Origin: Dongia_B soli
Lineage (GTDB): Bacteria > Pseudomonadota > Alphaproteobacteria > Dongiales > Dongiaceae
Length of the DNA stretch: 64,000 bases
Direction: 5' to 3'
Assembly (NCBI RefSeq): GCF_034044715.1
Contig: NZ_JAXCLW010000001.1
Location: 806,001-870,000 of the forward strand
Shown here: positions 26,451-35,558 of the stretch, in pieces
Position numbering within the stretch: the first letter of the stretch is position 1
Layout: each line of letters starts with the position of its first letter
Program-made: the position numbers and the translations under genes
The notes under the pieces: model-generated
Databases searched by the model: none
Told to the model about the DNA's origin: nothing
Seen by the model: only the letters and a program-made list of their open reading frames with translations

Positions 26451-27296
26451 TCAGGGTGTCAGGATCATGCCTTCCTGGGCCACCAAGGTCCCGGGCCGCT
26501 GTGCTTCGGCCTCACGTGCGATACTGTCCATCGTCGCGTCATCATGGCTGGGATCGTGGTGGAAAAGAACGAAGTTGCGAACACCCGCCAGCTCCGCCAG
26601 ACGCGCGCCTTCCTGCCAGGTGGAATGACCCCAGCCGGCATGAGCGGGAAATTCGTCATCTGTGTAGGTGCTGTCGTAGATGAAGATCTCGGTACCGCGG
26701 ATGAAGTCGATGACTCTCTGGTCGTGGTGGCCGATGCGATGTTCGCAATCCGTGATGTAGCAAATCGACTTGCCCTGCCATTCGATGCGATAGCCGGTAG
26801 CCCCGTTGGGGTGGTTGAGCGGTGTCGTGCGGATTTGCAAACCCGGATGGAGCTGCAAGGTCTCGCCGGCACGAAAATCGTGGTAGCTGGGATTGGAAAC
26901 GAAAATATCAGGCGGCACGGGGAAGAGCGGTTCCACCATCATGCCGCACAGAGCATCGTGTAGATTGAGCGGCGGCGCGAGATGGCCGGCCCAGAGGCGG
27001 ATGACGCTGTCCTTCTGAAAGAGCGGCGCGAAGAACGGCACGCCGACCATATGGTCGAGATGCGTATGGGTGAAGAACAGGTCGGCGGTGACCGGCCCCT
27101 GTTGGGAGCATTGCGCCATGAGATGCTGGCCCAGCGGGCGCAAGCCGCTGCCACCGTCAAAAATCAGCAGATGGGGACCGCAACGCACTTCGAGGCAAGA
27201 AGTGTTCCCGCCATACCGCGTGTAATCCGGCCCTGGACAGGACAGCGAACCGCGCACGCCCCAAAAGCGTAGCGAGAAACTATTTGCTGTCGTCAC
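26451..27296 (-). CDS. Metallo-beta-lactamase-fold hydrolase
   Basis: 281-residue MBL-fold protein. The metal-binding motif HTHLDH gives His77, His79, Asp81 and His82. Later ligands are likely in TTPLNHPNG, YITDCEH and FHHDPSH. The N-terminal RFWGVRGSLSCPGPDYTRYGGNTSC-type segment is characteristic of a bacterial subgroup annotated as phosphoribosyl 1,2-cyclic phosphodiesterase-like or RNase Z-like. The substrate is unknown. No signal peptide is seen. Convergent with the LOV kinase; no operon partner. Confidence 0.85.
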   Translation of the reverse strand: MTTANSFSLRFWGVRGSLSCPGPDYTRYGGNTSCLEVRCGPHLLIFDGGSGLRPLGQHLMAQCSQQGPVTADLFFTHTHLDHMVGVPFFAPLFQKDSVIRLWAGHLAPPLNLHDALCGMMVEPLFPVPPDIFVSNPSYHDFRAGETLQLHPGLQIRTTPLNHPNGATGYRIEWQGKSICYITDCEHRIGHHDQRVIDFIRGTEIFIYDSTYTDDEFPAHAGWGHSTWQEGARLAELAGVRNFVLFHHDPSHDDATMDSIAREAEAQRPGTLVAQEGMILTP

Positions 27297-27498
27297 TGCA
27301 CTCTACCCCCGTACAGCGTCCCCGGTTGATCGGTGGCCGTCACCCACAGCCGTAAGCCAAGCCGCTCGCGTTCCGGTCGGCCAACTCTCCCCTTGGCCCT
27401 CATCCCTGAACACCGTTTCCGCTAGGCGGTTCGGCTGGATGATGGCATTGTTTAACGGCCTTGCAAATCATTATCACCATATTCCGCCAAGATAATTT

Positions 27499-28758
27499 AT
27501 GCCTTTACATTCTAGATATTCTACGCCAAGGCCGACCGCAACGGCCAGTCTGGTTCCTGCGCATCAGCTCGGCGAGGATCGCAGACGGACAGATTGGGGA
27601 CAGGTCGTTTTTGGCCTCTCGCTCAGTTGCTTTGTTGCATTCCAGCAATTCAAATTGCCGCCCCTCCTGCCGCGCCTACTGGCCGAATTCAACTATAGCC
27701 CGACCATGGCCGGCAGCTTCATGTCAATTTATGCGCTGGTCGGCTTGGTCGCCTCGATGCCGATGGGCCGATGGTTGCGCCGGCACGGCTACCGTCCCGG
27801 CTTGATGATCGGGCTGGCGGCAGCGGCTCTCGGCTTGCTGCTCGCGCTCGGTTTCGCGCATTTCGCCGGTGCGATGCTTTTGGCCCGGGGGCTGGAAGGG
27901 CTGACCTATGCGATTTTTGCCATTGCCGGCCCGGTGATCGCCACCGAGGCCGCCAAAATCCGCGACTTGCCATTGGTAACCGGCCTGCTGGCGGGCTGGA
28001 TCCCGATCGGTCAGATTGCCGCAGGTCTGCTCGCTCTCGCTTGGCCGGACTGGCGGACGATCTGGCTCCTGGCGCTTGCCCTCACGCTGGCTTTGACGGT
28101 CCCGAGCTGGCGGTACCGCAACCATCGCCCCGTAAACCGGTCGGCCGATGGCGCAACAAAGCCGCAGCCGGGGGCAAAGGCGGCCAATCTGTCCGCGGCT
28201 GCGATCTTTCTTCTCTGGTCCGGCCAATATTTCGCCTTCATGACCTGGCTGACCCAGTTCCTGATTGAACGGCACCATTTGGACCCGCATCGAGCCGTCG
28301 TCATCTACCTGATCCCGGTGGTCGTCCTGCTCGCCTTCAATGTCATCACCGGCTGGGCGCTGGGCCGTGGCCTCCGGGTTGCGCCGGCTCTCCTGATCTG
28401 CCTGCTGCTGCAGGCCGGCGTCTGGGCCTCGATCTCGGTGCTGGACGGCTTGCCGGGTTTGATCGCTTTGATCGTCTACGGCATTTGCGCCGGCGTGACG
28501 CCGACCTGCCTTTTTCACTTGCCGCATCTGATCGCGGCAAGTGAGGGCGCGGCCACACGTGCTGGCCCGGAAGCTTTCGGGACGCTGATGGCCGGGCGCA
28601 ATATCGGGGTTTTTGTCGGGCCCCTGGTGCTACCGCAAATGCTGGCTTATTTCGGTGATTGGGACCTGGCCGCCGATTTCATCGCCGTGGCGACGCTGCT
28701 GGCGGGCGCCATCGTCCTCTTGCTGGGCCGGCATCTGCGCCGGCCCCAGCAGCATTAG
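27499..28758 (+). CDS. MFS transporter (CynX/NimT-like)
   Basis: Major facilitator permease, 419 residues, with about twelve predicted helices. The loop between helices 2 and 3 reads GRWLRRHGYRPG, the MFS motif A region. Overall sequence (FQQFKLPPLLPRLLAEFNYSPTMAG) resembles the cyanate/nitroimidazole-type branch. Substrate is not predictable. It is convergent with the response regulator gene twelve bases away and has no evident operon partner. Confidence 0.85.
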   Translation: MPLHSRYSTPRPTATASLVPAHQLGEDRRRTDWGQVVFGLSLSCFVAFQQFKLPPLLPRLLAEFNYSPTMAGSFMSIYALVGLVASMPMGRWLRRHGYRPGLMIGLAAAALGLLLALGFAHFAGAMLLARGLEGLTYAIFAIAGPVIATEAAKIRDLPLVTGLLAGWIPIGQIAAGLLALAWPDWRTIWLLALALTLALTVPSWRYRNHRPVNRSADGATKPQPGAKAANLSAAAIFLLWSGQYFAFMTWLTQFLIERHHLDPHRAVVIYLIPVVVLLAFNVITGWALGRGLRVAPALLICLLLQAGVWASISVLDGLPGLIALIVYGICAGVTPTCLFHLPHLIAASEGAATRAGPEAFGTLMAGRNIGVFVGPLVLPQMLAYFGDWDLAADFIAVATLLAGAIVLLLGRHLRRPQQH

Positions 28759-28769
28759 GCGGCCTGACG

Positions 28770-29519
28770 TTAGACCACGAGGCGATAACCGCCTTGATCG
28801 GTGATCAAAATTTCCGCCTTGGAGGGATCGCGCTCGATCTTTTGACGCAGGCGATAGACATGGGTTTCCAAAGTGTGGGTGGTAACACCCGCATTATATC
28901 CCCAGACCTCGCCGAGCAAGGTCTCCCGGCCGACCGCCTCGCCGGCGCGATACAGATATTTCAAAATCGCCGTTTCCTTCTCGGTTAGGCGAATTTTCTT
29001 ATTCGCGGCCTCGTCTATCAGCATTTTGACATTGGGGCGGAAGATATAGGGCCCGATATTGAGCACCGCGTCCTCGCTATGCTCATGCTGGCGCAGATGA
29101 GCGCGCAGCCGGGCCAGCAGGACACCGAGCCGGAACGGCTTGGTGACATAATCATTGGCGCCGGATTCCAGCCCTTGGATTGTGTCTGCCTCGCCATCGA
29201 CCGCCGTCAGCATGATGATCGGCACGGTGACGCCGGCTTGGCGCATATCGGCGCAAAGTCGGCGGCCATCGATATCGGGCAAGCCGACATCGAGCAGGAT
29301 CGCATCGAGCTTTTCGTTCCTCGCCAGTTCCAGGCCGGCGGCGCCATCGCCCGCCTCCACGGTGGCGAAATCCCCTTCCAGGGTCAGCTGTTCCGCCAGG
29401 GTGCGGCGTAAAACCTCGTCATCATCGACCAGCAGCACGCGCTTGAGGCCAGCCCCGGTCGGCTTTGGTGCCGCAGGGACAGACCCGGTGGAATTTGGCC
29501 CAGAGGATGGCAAGGACAT
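28770..29519 (-). CDS. OmpR/PhoB-type response regulator
   Basis: 249-residue two-component regulator. An N-terminal Pro/Ser-rich tail of about 25 residues precedes the receiver domain, with the acidic cluster DDDE near 32-35, phosphorylated Asp77 in ILLDVGLPD and Lys127 in VTKPF. The C-terminal winged-helix domain includes LTEKETAILKYLYRAGEAVGRETLLGEVWGYN and ends TDQGGYRLVV. No histidine kinase is directly adjacent; the LOV kinase lies about 2.4 kb away, but pairing is only speculation. The true start may be internal because the leading tail is unusual. Confidence 0.93.
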   Translation of the reverse strand: MSLPSSGPNSTGSVPAAPKPTGAGLKRVLLVDDDEVLRRTLAEQLTLEGDFATVEAGDGAAGLELARNEKLDAILLDVGLPDIDGRRLCADMRQAGVTVPIIMLTAVDGEADTIQGLESGANDYVTKPFRLGVLLARLRAHLRQHEHSEDAVLNIGPYIFRPNVKMLIDEAANKKIRLTEKETAILKYLYRAGEAVGRETLLGEVWGYNAGVTTHTLETHVYRLRQKIERDPSKAEILITDQGGYRLVV

Positions 29520-29773
29520 GTTGTTCTCCAGCTTTCTTCGTCAGATAACATCCGAGCCGGCGACTGGCAAGATTGCCCACTGGCAAGACCGCCGCCGACC
29601 GGTCCAAGGCGGCTTGTCCGGGCTTGACCTGCGCCTGTCGGCCCTGCCAAATGCCGCTCCCTGAACCTTTCAGGGAATGGCAACCGCGACTGGACATACA
29701 CCGCCTGGGTATACAGCGCTTGGGATGCCCCGGAAGTTCCGCCGAAAGCGGATAATTGGGTTTACGATTGCCG

Positions 29774-30952
29774 ATGACGAATGCCGATCTCACCGCCAGA
29801 ACCGCCACGTCACAGGCCACGGTTGAACGCTGCCTAGCCGAATTACGGCGTGGCGGGGCGATTGCGTTGATGGATGGCGACGACGCGATCCTGGCCGTAG
29901 CGGCGGAAAATCTAGAGGAATCAGTTTTCGCCTGGCTCAATTCAGCCGCCGGCACCGATGGCGTCCGCCTGCTGCTCACCGCCGAGCGCGCCGGTCGGTT
30001 GGGCTTGAAAACGAACCCGGCGGACACCGCCGGTGGCGAGGCCGTCTGCATCTGCCATCTCACGGCCGATCTCGCTGCCGAAGCGGTCAAAGGCGCCCTG
30101 ATCCATCATGTTGCCGACCCGACAAGCACATCGCAGCCGGCCGGTGCCCTCGATACGGCGGTCCTCGATCTCGCCTTGGATGAAGACCCTGATCGCAGCC
30201 TATCGTCCAATCTGCGGCACGGTGCGATTGATCTGGCGAAGACCGCCCGATTGCTCCCGGCCATGGTGGTGGCTCGCGTGCCGGCCGCCGCGGTTGCCTA
30301 TTGGGTCGCCTCTCCCTTCACGATGGACCACGCCGATCTGGCTACCCACCGGCGCATGCTGGCCAGCCAATTGCGCCGGGTCGGCTCGGCTCGTGTGCCG
30401 CTTGAAGGCGCCGAGCAGACCGAGATCATCGCCTTCCGCCCCTCGGATGGCGGCAAGGAACATCTGGCGATCGTGATCGGCCGGCCGGATCCGGACCAGC
30501 CGGTCCTGATCCGGCTGCATTCCGAATGTTTCACCGGTGATTTGCTGGGCTCCCTGCGCTGCGATTGCGGCGACCAGCTGCGTGGCGCCATCGAGCAGAT
30601 CGCCAAGAGCGGCAGCGGTATCCTGCTGTATCTGGCGCAAGAGGGGCGCGGTATCGGCCTGATCAACAAGCTTCGCGCCTATCGGCTTCAGGATGCCGGC
30701 GCCGACACGCTTGACGCCAATCTGCAGCTCGGTTTCGGCGCTGATGAACGCGTCTATCAGCCGGCGGCGGAAATGCTGCGGCAATTGGGCATCGTCGCGG
30801 TACGGCTGCTCACCAACAATCCGGACAAGGTCAAGGGCCTGGAACATTGCGGTATCCGCGTGACGGAGCGCGTCGCCCATGCCTTCCCCTCGAACGATCA
30901 CAATGCCCGCTATCTTTCAACGAAGGCGACCCGCTTCGGACATATGTTCTAA
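29774..30952 (+). CDS. ribA: GTP cyclohydrolase II with degenerate RibB-like N-terminal domain
   Basis: Opens GTP in the first step of riboflavin synthesis. The C-terminal half is a complete GCH II: zinc cysteines Cys252, Cys263 and Cys265 in HSECFTGDLLGSLRCDC, YLAQEGRGIGL, and the ending LLTNNPDKVKGLEHCGI. The N-terminal ~190 residues look like RibB (dihydroxybutanone phosphate synthase), for example RHGAIDLAKTARLLPA aligning with the RibB GHTE..DLARLAG region. The catalytic DRENE acidic motif has been replaced (MDGDDAILA), so RibB activity is unlikely. An intact ribB lies near 59.6 kb. A TTG at 29756 is an alternative start. Confidence 0.93.
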   Translation: MTNADLTARTATSQATVERCLAELRRGGAIALMDGDDAILAVAAENLEESVFAWLNSAAGTDGVRLLLTAERAGRLGLKTNPADTAGGEAVCICHLTADLAAEAVKGALIHHVADPTSTSQPAGALDTAVLDLALDEDPDRSLSSNLRHGAIDLAKTARLLPAMVVARVPAAAVAYWVASPFTMDHADLATHRRMLASQLRRVGSARVPLEGAEQTEIIAFRPSDGGKEHLAIVIGRPDPDQPVLIRLHSECFTGDLLGSLRCDCGDQLRGAIEQIAKSGSGILLYLAQEGRGIGLINKLRAYRLQDAGADTLDANLQLGFGADERVYQPAAEMLRQLGIVAVRLLTNNPDKVKGLEHCGIRVTERVAHAFPSNDHNARYLSTKATRFGHMF

Positions 30953-31026
30953 GTCGGGCTCGCCCCGGCGATTCGCTCTGGCATGGCGCTTGCGTGGTAA
31001 ACGGCAGATCCAATGGAGAAGCCAGC

Positions 31027-32391
31027 GTGAGCGGTTCCGCTTTCAACTATAACGTCGCCTCAGGAGCGCTCCTGCCCAATCAGGGCATGAGTGTCGGAGG
31101 CACGCAGTCGAAGCGGGTCTATGATTGGAAATCCTTCCGCGCCAAAGCAGGCGCGGCCCAACCCGCTGCAACGGCACCGACAGCGCCGGCAAAGGCCAAT
31201 GCGGCGCCGGCTTCGGCCCTGGCTCGCGGGGCTGTTTCGCAAGGTCCTGGGCTCGGCGCCGCTAGCGAGGCTGCCCTCAATAGATCGACGAATTTAGTTC
31301 GGCCATCCACAATAGCTGGTACGAATCTGCGGCCGGGCTCGATTGACCAGAGCCAATTCAAGGCGATGCTTGCGAGTGCGTCCCTGGGGGTGAATCCGTC
31401 GCCGAATATCCGCTCGGCAAATGGTTCGCCGGTGATAGGTGGAAGACAGCTCACATCGCCCTTGCCGGCGATCACCGGGCACTCGCCACTGGCCCCAGCC
31501 GGCATTCTTGCCGCCCAAGAGCAAGCCGGCACCGCTTCTGCAGCCGGCACAGCGCCCGCCGTGAGTGCAGGCATGGCGGGGGGCGCAACCGGCGCCATGG
31601 GCGGTGCTCCAGATGGGATTCAGACCCTGACCGCGGCACAATTTGCCGCCTTGACGGGCGCGCCGATCGAAGGACCGGCAGGCGATCAGGTAAACGCTGA
31701 TTTCCAGCCGGGCTCCGCTGCAGGTCCGCCCATCGCTATACCGCCTGCCGTCCTGCCGGCGGAAAACGCATCGGCGGACGGTATCCCGCCGGACGCCCTG
31801 ACGATGAGCGATGACGCGATCCCGCCCGACGGGCCGGCAGAACCAGCCGATGCGGATAAGGATGATGACGGCGTACTCAAATTGAACCGCATCCCCGACC
31901 GCGAAACCCGACAGGAATATGCCGCCAAGGGCATCAAATGGAAGCTGGTGGACGATCCTGAAGCCGACAAATTGTTCTTCGGCGAGGACGGCAAATTCGG
32001 TTGGGACGATTTTGTCGATCTCATCAATCCGCTGCAGCATATCCCCGGCATCAACGCAATCTATCGCGAACTGACCGGTGACCAGATTCACGGGGCGGCG
32101 GAATTACTGGGCGCCATGCCTTTCGGACCATTAAGCACGCTCGGCGCGATTGCCAATATCGCCGTCAAGTCCACCACCGGCCGGGATATCGGCGGTAATG
32201 TTCTCGCAATGATCATCGGCGACGACAAAAGCCCAGCCACCGATTTGGCCGCACGCGGTAAAACCAAGCCTGTCGATGGCGGAACCGCTTCAGCGGTATC
32301 AATTGCCGGCCGCGGAGCAACGGAACAGACCGCTGCTCTTCGGACGAATTGGAGCAACGGTCGGGGTCGCGATAATGAAGCTGATGCATGA
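31027..32391 (+). CDS. Hypothetical protein with disordered Ala/Pro-rich N half and conserved-looking C-terminal domain
   Basis: 454-residue protein I cannot assign to a named family. The first ~270 residues are rich in Ala, Gly and Pro and lack a signal peptide, suggesting intrinsic disorder. An acidic stretch (PADADKDDDG, about 278-287) leads to a more ordered C-terminal region with DWDDFVDLINPLQHIPGIN-like sequence and alternating Gly/Ala helices (GAMPFGPLSTLGAIANIAV, GNVLAMIIGD). That C-terminal region resembles hypothetical proteins I associate with other Rhodospirillales. GTG at 31027 follows GGAGAA and is the preferred start; ATG at 31087 is possible. Confidence 0.72.
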   Translation: MSGSAFNYNVASGALLPNQGMSVGGTQSKRVYDWKSFRAKAGAAQPAATAPTAPAKANAAPASALARGAVSQGPGLGAASEAALNRSTNLVRPSTIAGTNLRPGSIDQSQFKAMLASASLGVNPSPNIRSANGSPVIGGRQLTSPLPAITGHSPLAPAGILAAQEQAGTASAAGTAPAVSAGMAGGATGAMGGAPDGIQTLTAAQFAALTGAPIEGPAGDQVNADFQPGSAAGPPIAIPPAVLPAENASADGIPPDALTMSDDAIPPDGPAEPADADKDDDGVLKLNRIPDRETRQEYAAKGIKWKLVDDPEADKLFFGEDGKFGWDDFVDLINPLQHIPGINAIYRELTGDQIHGAAELLGAMPFGPLSTLGAIANIAVKSTTGRDIGGNVLAMIIGDDKSPATDLAARGKTKPVDGGTASAVSIAGRGATEQTAALRTNWSNGRGRDNEADA

Positions 32392-32470
32392 GCCACATAA
32401 CGTGCAGCCCGCCTTCCGACGCCGCAGTAAGCGGCTTTTCCATCACTTGGCGAGGCGCTAAGCTGCGCGC

Positions 32471-33019
32471 ATGGAGCTGATTGTAACGGCAAGAGCCGGT
32501 GAAACGCGCGGTTGGGCGGAGCTGGACGGACAGCGTTACCGCTGTGCATTGGGCCGCGGCGGTATCGTCACTGACAAACGCGAAGGTGATGGCGGAACGC
32601 CGCTTGGCCAGTTCGCGTTACGGCGAGTGCTGTTCCGTGCCGATCGGTTGCCCGCTGACCTGGACGCTCCCTTGACGGGTGAGCTGCCGCTGGGAACTGC
32701 CTTGCCGCAGCAGGAATTGCAAAAGCAGGACGGTTGGTGCGACGACCCAACCGATCCCGCTTATAATCGGCCGGTCACGTTACCTTATGCCGGCCGACAT
32801 GAAGTCATGTGGCGCGACGATCACCTCTACGATCTGGTCGTGGTGATTGGCCACAATGACGATCCCGTCGTGCCCGAGCACGGCAGCGCCGTCTTCATTC
32901 ATCTCGCGCAGCCGGATTATCGGCCGACCGAAGGCTGCATTGCTTTTGCCCGCGCCGATCTCGAAGCGATCCTGGCGAAGCTCGCCCCTGGCGACCAGGT
33001 CCGTATCGATCTGATCTGA
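32471..33019 (+). CDS. YkuD-like L,D-transpeptidase-fold protein
   Basis: 182-residue protein with the L,D-transpeptidase catalytic pattern: IGHNDDP, FIHLAQ with His144 and TEGCIAF with nucleophile Cys156. The early GGIVTDKREGDGGTPLGQF segment is typical of the short YkuD proteins. No signal peptide or peptidoglycan-binding domain is present, unlike classical exported L,D-transpeptidases, so either it is cytoplasmic or export is by another means. It may remodel peptidoglycan or act on a related peptide. Convergent with yggS, seven bases apart. Confidence 0.88.
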   Translation: MELIVTARAGETRGWAELDGQRYRCALGRGGIVTDKREGDGGTPLGQFALRRVLFRADRLPADLDAPLTGELPLGTALPQQELQKQDGWCDDPTDPAYNRPVTLPYAGRHEVMWRDDHLYDLVVVIGHNDDPVVPEHGSAVFIHLAQPDYRPTEGCIAFARADLEAILAKLAPGDQVRIDLI

Positions 33020-33026
33020 CCGCTCG

Positions 33027-33731
33027 TCAGCCCACTTTGCCGGAGGCTGGTTCTTGCAATGGTGGCCTGGCGCCGAAAATCGCCGTGCCGACACGGATAT
33101 AGGTCGCGCCGAATTGGATGGCGAGCGTGTAATCGCCGCTCATGCCCATGCTGAGCTCCGGCAATTGATGACGACGGGCAATTTCGCGCAGCAGGGCAAA
33201 ATGCGGTGCCGGATGCTGGTCGGCCGGCGGAATGCACATCAGGCCCCGAATTGGCAGGTTCAGCTCGTCGCGGCAATGGCGGATAAAAGCATCGGCATCG
33301 CGCGGCCCGATACCGGCCTTTTGCGGCTCTTCCCCGGTATTGACCTGAATGAGAAGATCCAGGCGCTTGCCCCGGCGGGCCATCTCATCAGCCAAAGCCA
33401 CAGCGAGTTTTTCACGGTCCACGCTTTGAATGACGTCAAAAAGCGCGACGGCCTCCTTCACCTTATTGGTCTGCAATGGACCGATGAGGTGAAGATGCAG
33501 GCTTCGCTCCGCCGGCAGCGATGCGCGCAGCGGTGGAAATTTGCCGGCTGCCTCCTGCACGCGGTTTTCACCGAAGGTAACTTGGCCGGCGGCGATCGCT
33601 TCGGCAACCGCCTCGGCCGGATTGGTCTTCGAGACGGCGATCAACTTGATATCCGCCGGATCGCGGTGCCATTCGATAGCCGTCTGATGAATCTGGGCGC
33701 GGATTTCCGCAAGATTTTCGGCAATGCTCAC
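33027..33731 (-). CDS. yggS: YggS-family pyridoxal phosphate homeostasis protein
   Basis: PLP-binding protein of the YggS/PROSC family, about 234 residues, thought to buffer free PLP and affect amino-acid and vitamin B6 balance. The PLP lysine is Lys35 in LIAVSKTNP. Further family marks are FGENRVQEA, LHLIGPLQTNK, VNTGEEPQKAG, GLMCIPP, LSMGMSGDY and the C-terminal IRVGTAIFG. A GTG start (33731) gives the family N terminus; the open frame extends 23 more codons to 33800. It is next to the porin terminator and is a separate unit. Confidence 0.92.
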   Translation of the reverse strand: MSIAENLAEIRAQIHQTAIEWHRDPADIKLIAVSKTNPAEAVAEAIAAGQVTFGENRVQEAAGKFPPLRASLPAERSLHLHLIGPLQTNKVKEAVALFDVIQSVDREKLAVALADEMARRGKRLDLLIQVNTGEEPQKAGIGPRDADAFIRHCRDELNLPIRGLMCIPPADQHPAPHFALLREIARRHQLPELSMGMSGDYTLAIQFGATYIRVGTAIFGARPPLQEPASGKVG

Positions 33732-33897
33732 GATAGCCCTATCTGAGAAGGGTGAGCGGGCCGTCGTGCAGGTCATGCCACCGGGAAGGCGCAGCGACAA
33801 GCGATCGGCCGGCTACATTGGCTCAATCGCATATCACGGTCGGAGGTGATGAAAAAGAGGCCTGTCTCACAGATGGATAGACAGCGTTGCCGCAAAG

Positions 33898-33927
33898 AGA
33901 AAGGGAGCGGCAAGCCGCTCCCTTTCC
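33898..33927 (-). terminator. Terminator of the first porin gene
   Basis: Read on the minus strand, a 12-base inverted repeat (33900-33911 with 33914-33925; the innermost bases probably form the loop) is followed by a T-rich stretch. It lies about 40 bases downstream of the porin stop codon. Confidence 0.8.
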
Positions 33928-33965
33928 AATCAATCTCTTCAAAGACTGGTGTCTGACGACACAGC

Positions 33966-35114
33966 TTAGAAGTTGAACGCCGTACCGAGGCCGATACCAA
34001 CCGAGTTGTAATTGTCGCCGTTGGTGTGGCCGCCATCCGCATTCGCCCAGACATACTGCAGCGTGGCATCGAGCGAGATGCCAGGGCCCATGTCGTAATT
34101 GCCGCTCAGAGCAACGGTGTTGACCCGGCGATCGTCGCTGGAATTGATGAACTCCCAGTCAGCATAGCTGTACTGCAGGCCGACGGTCCACGCGTCGATG
34201 TTGTAGGCCATGCCACCGCCGACAACCCAACCGTCGCCAGTTGAGCCGTCATCGAAGTGGGCAAAGTCGTTGTAGTATTCACCGGCGGCACCGATCGAGA
34301 AGCTACCGAAGGTCAGGTTCAAACCAGCCTGATAGTAGTCGTTCTTCTTGACGTCGCTGCCCTTGCCACCAGTCGACAAGGTCCAGCTGCCGCCCAAGCC
34401 GGCATTGATGCCCCAACCCTCGAAGTCACGGGTGAAGTTGGCATAGCCGTCAACGACGTTGCGCTGTTCGCCATCGACCGATTGCGGCATGCCGCTGTGG
34501 AAGTCGCTGACCTGCGTGAATTCATGACCACCATTCGGCGACCAGGAAACGCCGAGCTGGAAGCCACCGAAATTCGGGGTGATGTAAACGATCTTCTGCG
34601 AGCGGGTGGCGTCCGCGGGGATGCCAAGGCCGAAGCCGTCGACGCTGTTGCAGATACCGGCCGAATAACCAGCGTCTGCGAAGGCGTTGTTGATGATCTG
34701 GTCCTGCGAGAAGGCGCCGAAATTGGTGGTGCCGCCGACCGGGGTAACGCACAGCGCCATCAGAGCGCCGTTCTGCGAGCCGATGCGGAGTTCACCGAAC
34801 CCGCCGGAGAAATAAGCGTAGGCGGCGTCGATCTGGTCGCCCTTCTGCTCAGCTTCCAACTCAACGCGGGCGCCGACGGTGATGCCGTTGTCCAGCGTGG
34901 TCTTGCCGAGGAAATAGATTTCGCCGTCGGAGAACACACCGGTGTTGTAGCGGTTGTCACCCAGATCGCCGTTGCCTTCGTCGTCGAAATTGGCCAGGAC
35001 GGCGGTACGGAAGAAACCGCCCAACGACAACTTGATACCATCGGCGGCGAAAGCCGGGCTGGCCACGAGGCCGGCACCCAGCAGGGCCGATGTTCCCAGG
35101 AGAACTTTCTTCAT
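33966..35114 (-). CDS. Outer-membrane porin, copy 1
   Basis: 382-residue porin with signal peptide MKKVLLGTSALLGAGLVASPAFA (about 23 residues). The mature part begins ADGIKLSLGGFFRTAVLANF, followed by alternating amphipathic strands. It ends with an aromatic residue (GLGTAFNF), the C-terminal signal for outer-membrane insertion. It resembles trimeric general porins of alphaproteobacteria. The open frame extends upstream to 35378, but those residues are not signal-like; the ATG at 35114 is clear. A close paralogue lies upstream in the same orientation, with a terminator between, so each has its own promoter. Confidence 0.93.
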   Translation of the reverse strand: MKKVLLGTSALLGAGLVASPAFAADGIKLSLGGFFRTAVLANFDDEGNGDLGDNRYNTGVFSDGEIYFLGKTTLDNGITVGARVELEAEQKGDQIDAAYAYFSGGFGELRIGSQNGALMALCVTPVGGTTNFGAFSQDQIINNAFADAGYSAGICNSVDGFGLGIPADATRSQKIVYITPNFGGFQLGVSWSPNGGHEFTQVSDFHSGMPQSVDGEQRNVVDGYANFTRDFEGWGINAGLGGSWTLSTGGKGSDVKKNDYYQAGLNLTFGSFSIGAAGEYYNDFAHFDDGSTGDGWVVGGGMAYNIDAWTVGLQYSYADWEFINSSDDRRVNTVALSGNYDMGPGISLDATLQYVWANADGGHTNGDNYNSVGIGLGTAFNF

Positions 35115-35267
35115 CTCGAGATTCCCTAAGTTTGCGATTGCCACCGGCGCTTTGGCGCGCCGGATGCCCCTCGTTCGCAAGCCGGTCTGTTCAGCGGGTT
35201 TCACCGAGCAACTAGCACCGGTGACGGTGAAATCGACCAAACGGCCTTTAGGCCAGCGAACTGCGAT

Positions 35268-35296
35268 AACTTTGCGGAAAGCCCGAAGAGTGTCAA
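35268..35296 (-). promoter_or_regulatory. Promoter of porin copy 1
   Basis: On the minus strand TTGACA (35296-35291) is followed after 17 bases by AAAGTT (35273-35268). The same TTGACA-17-xAAGTT arrangement precedes the second porin, which supports it as the functional promoter. Confidence 0.6.
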
Positions 35297-35313
35297 ACCA
35301 ATTAAAGCAAATG

Positions 35314-35352
35314 CTGTGGCATTTTTCCCCGACTGTGGCAGTTTCGCCACAG
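35314..35352. repeat. CTGTGGC heptamer cluster upstream of porin promoter
   Basis: CTGTGGC occurs at 35314-35320 and 35333-35339, and as its reverse complement at 35346-35352, the last two forming a 7-6-7 inverted repeat. They lie 18-56 bases upstream of the -35 box, where an activator would bind. One copy also precedes the other porin (36854-36860). Confidence 0.55.
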
Positions 35353-35524
35353 GGAAAGAGTCTGCGCTGAATCATCAACTTGGCTAGAAATGCTCAAGTG
35401 ATACCTGGGCTGGATAAGGATGATTTTGCCGGATTCCCCAGACGTTCGCATCGTTGTCGGAAGGGGATGTCTGAGGCCTGGGAACGGCTCCGCCGCGACT
35501 CGATTCGCGGGCCGTTAGGGAAGC

Positions 35525-35548
35525 GACCGGGCGAGTTTTCGCCCGGTC
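35525..35548 (-). terminator. Terminator of the second porin gene
   Basis: A perfect 10-bp stem (35525-35534 with 35539-35548) closes a 4-base loop, 10 bases after the porin copy 2 stop codon. The T tract on the minus strand is weak, but the position and stem fit a terminator. Confidence 0.72.
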
Positions 35549-35558
35549 AACCCGGTCC

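Larger units (their letters stand above)
35115..35558. other. Intergenic region between tandem porins
   Basis: 444 bases without a gene. They hold the long leader (about 150 bases) and promoter of porin copy 1, a cluster of CTGTGGC heptamers, and the terminator of porin copy 2. Open frames here lack coding character. Confidence 0.6.

Noticed and set aside
28770..29519. OmpR-type regulator as the partner of the LOV kinase
   Set aside because: The genes are about 2.4 kb apart, face opposite directions and have unrelated genes between; no sequence evidence supports pairing.
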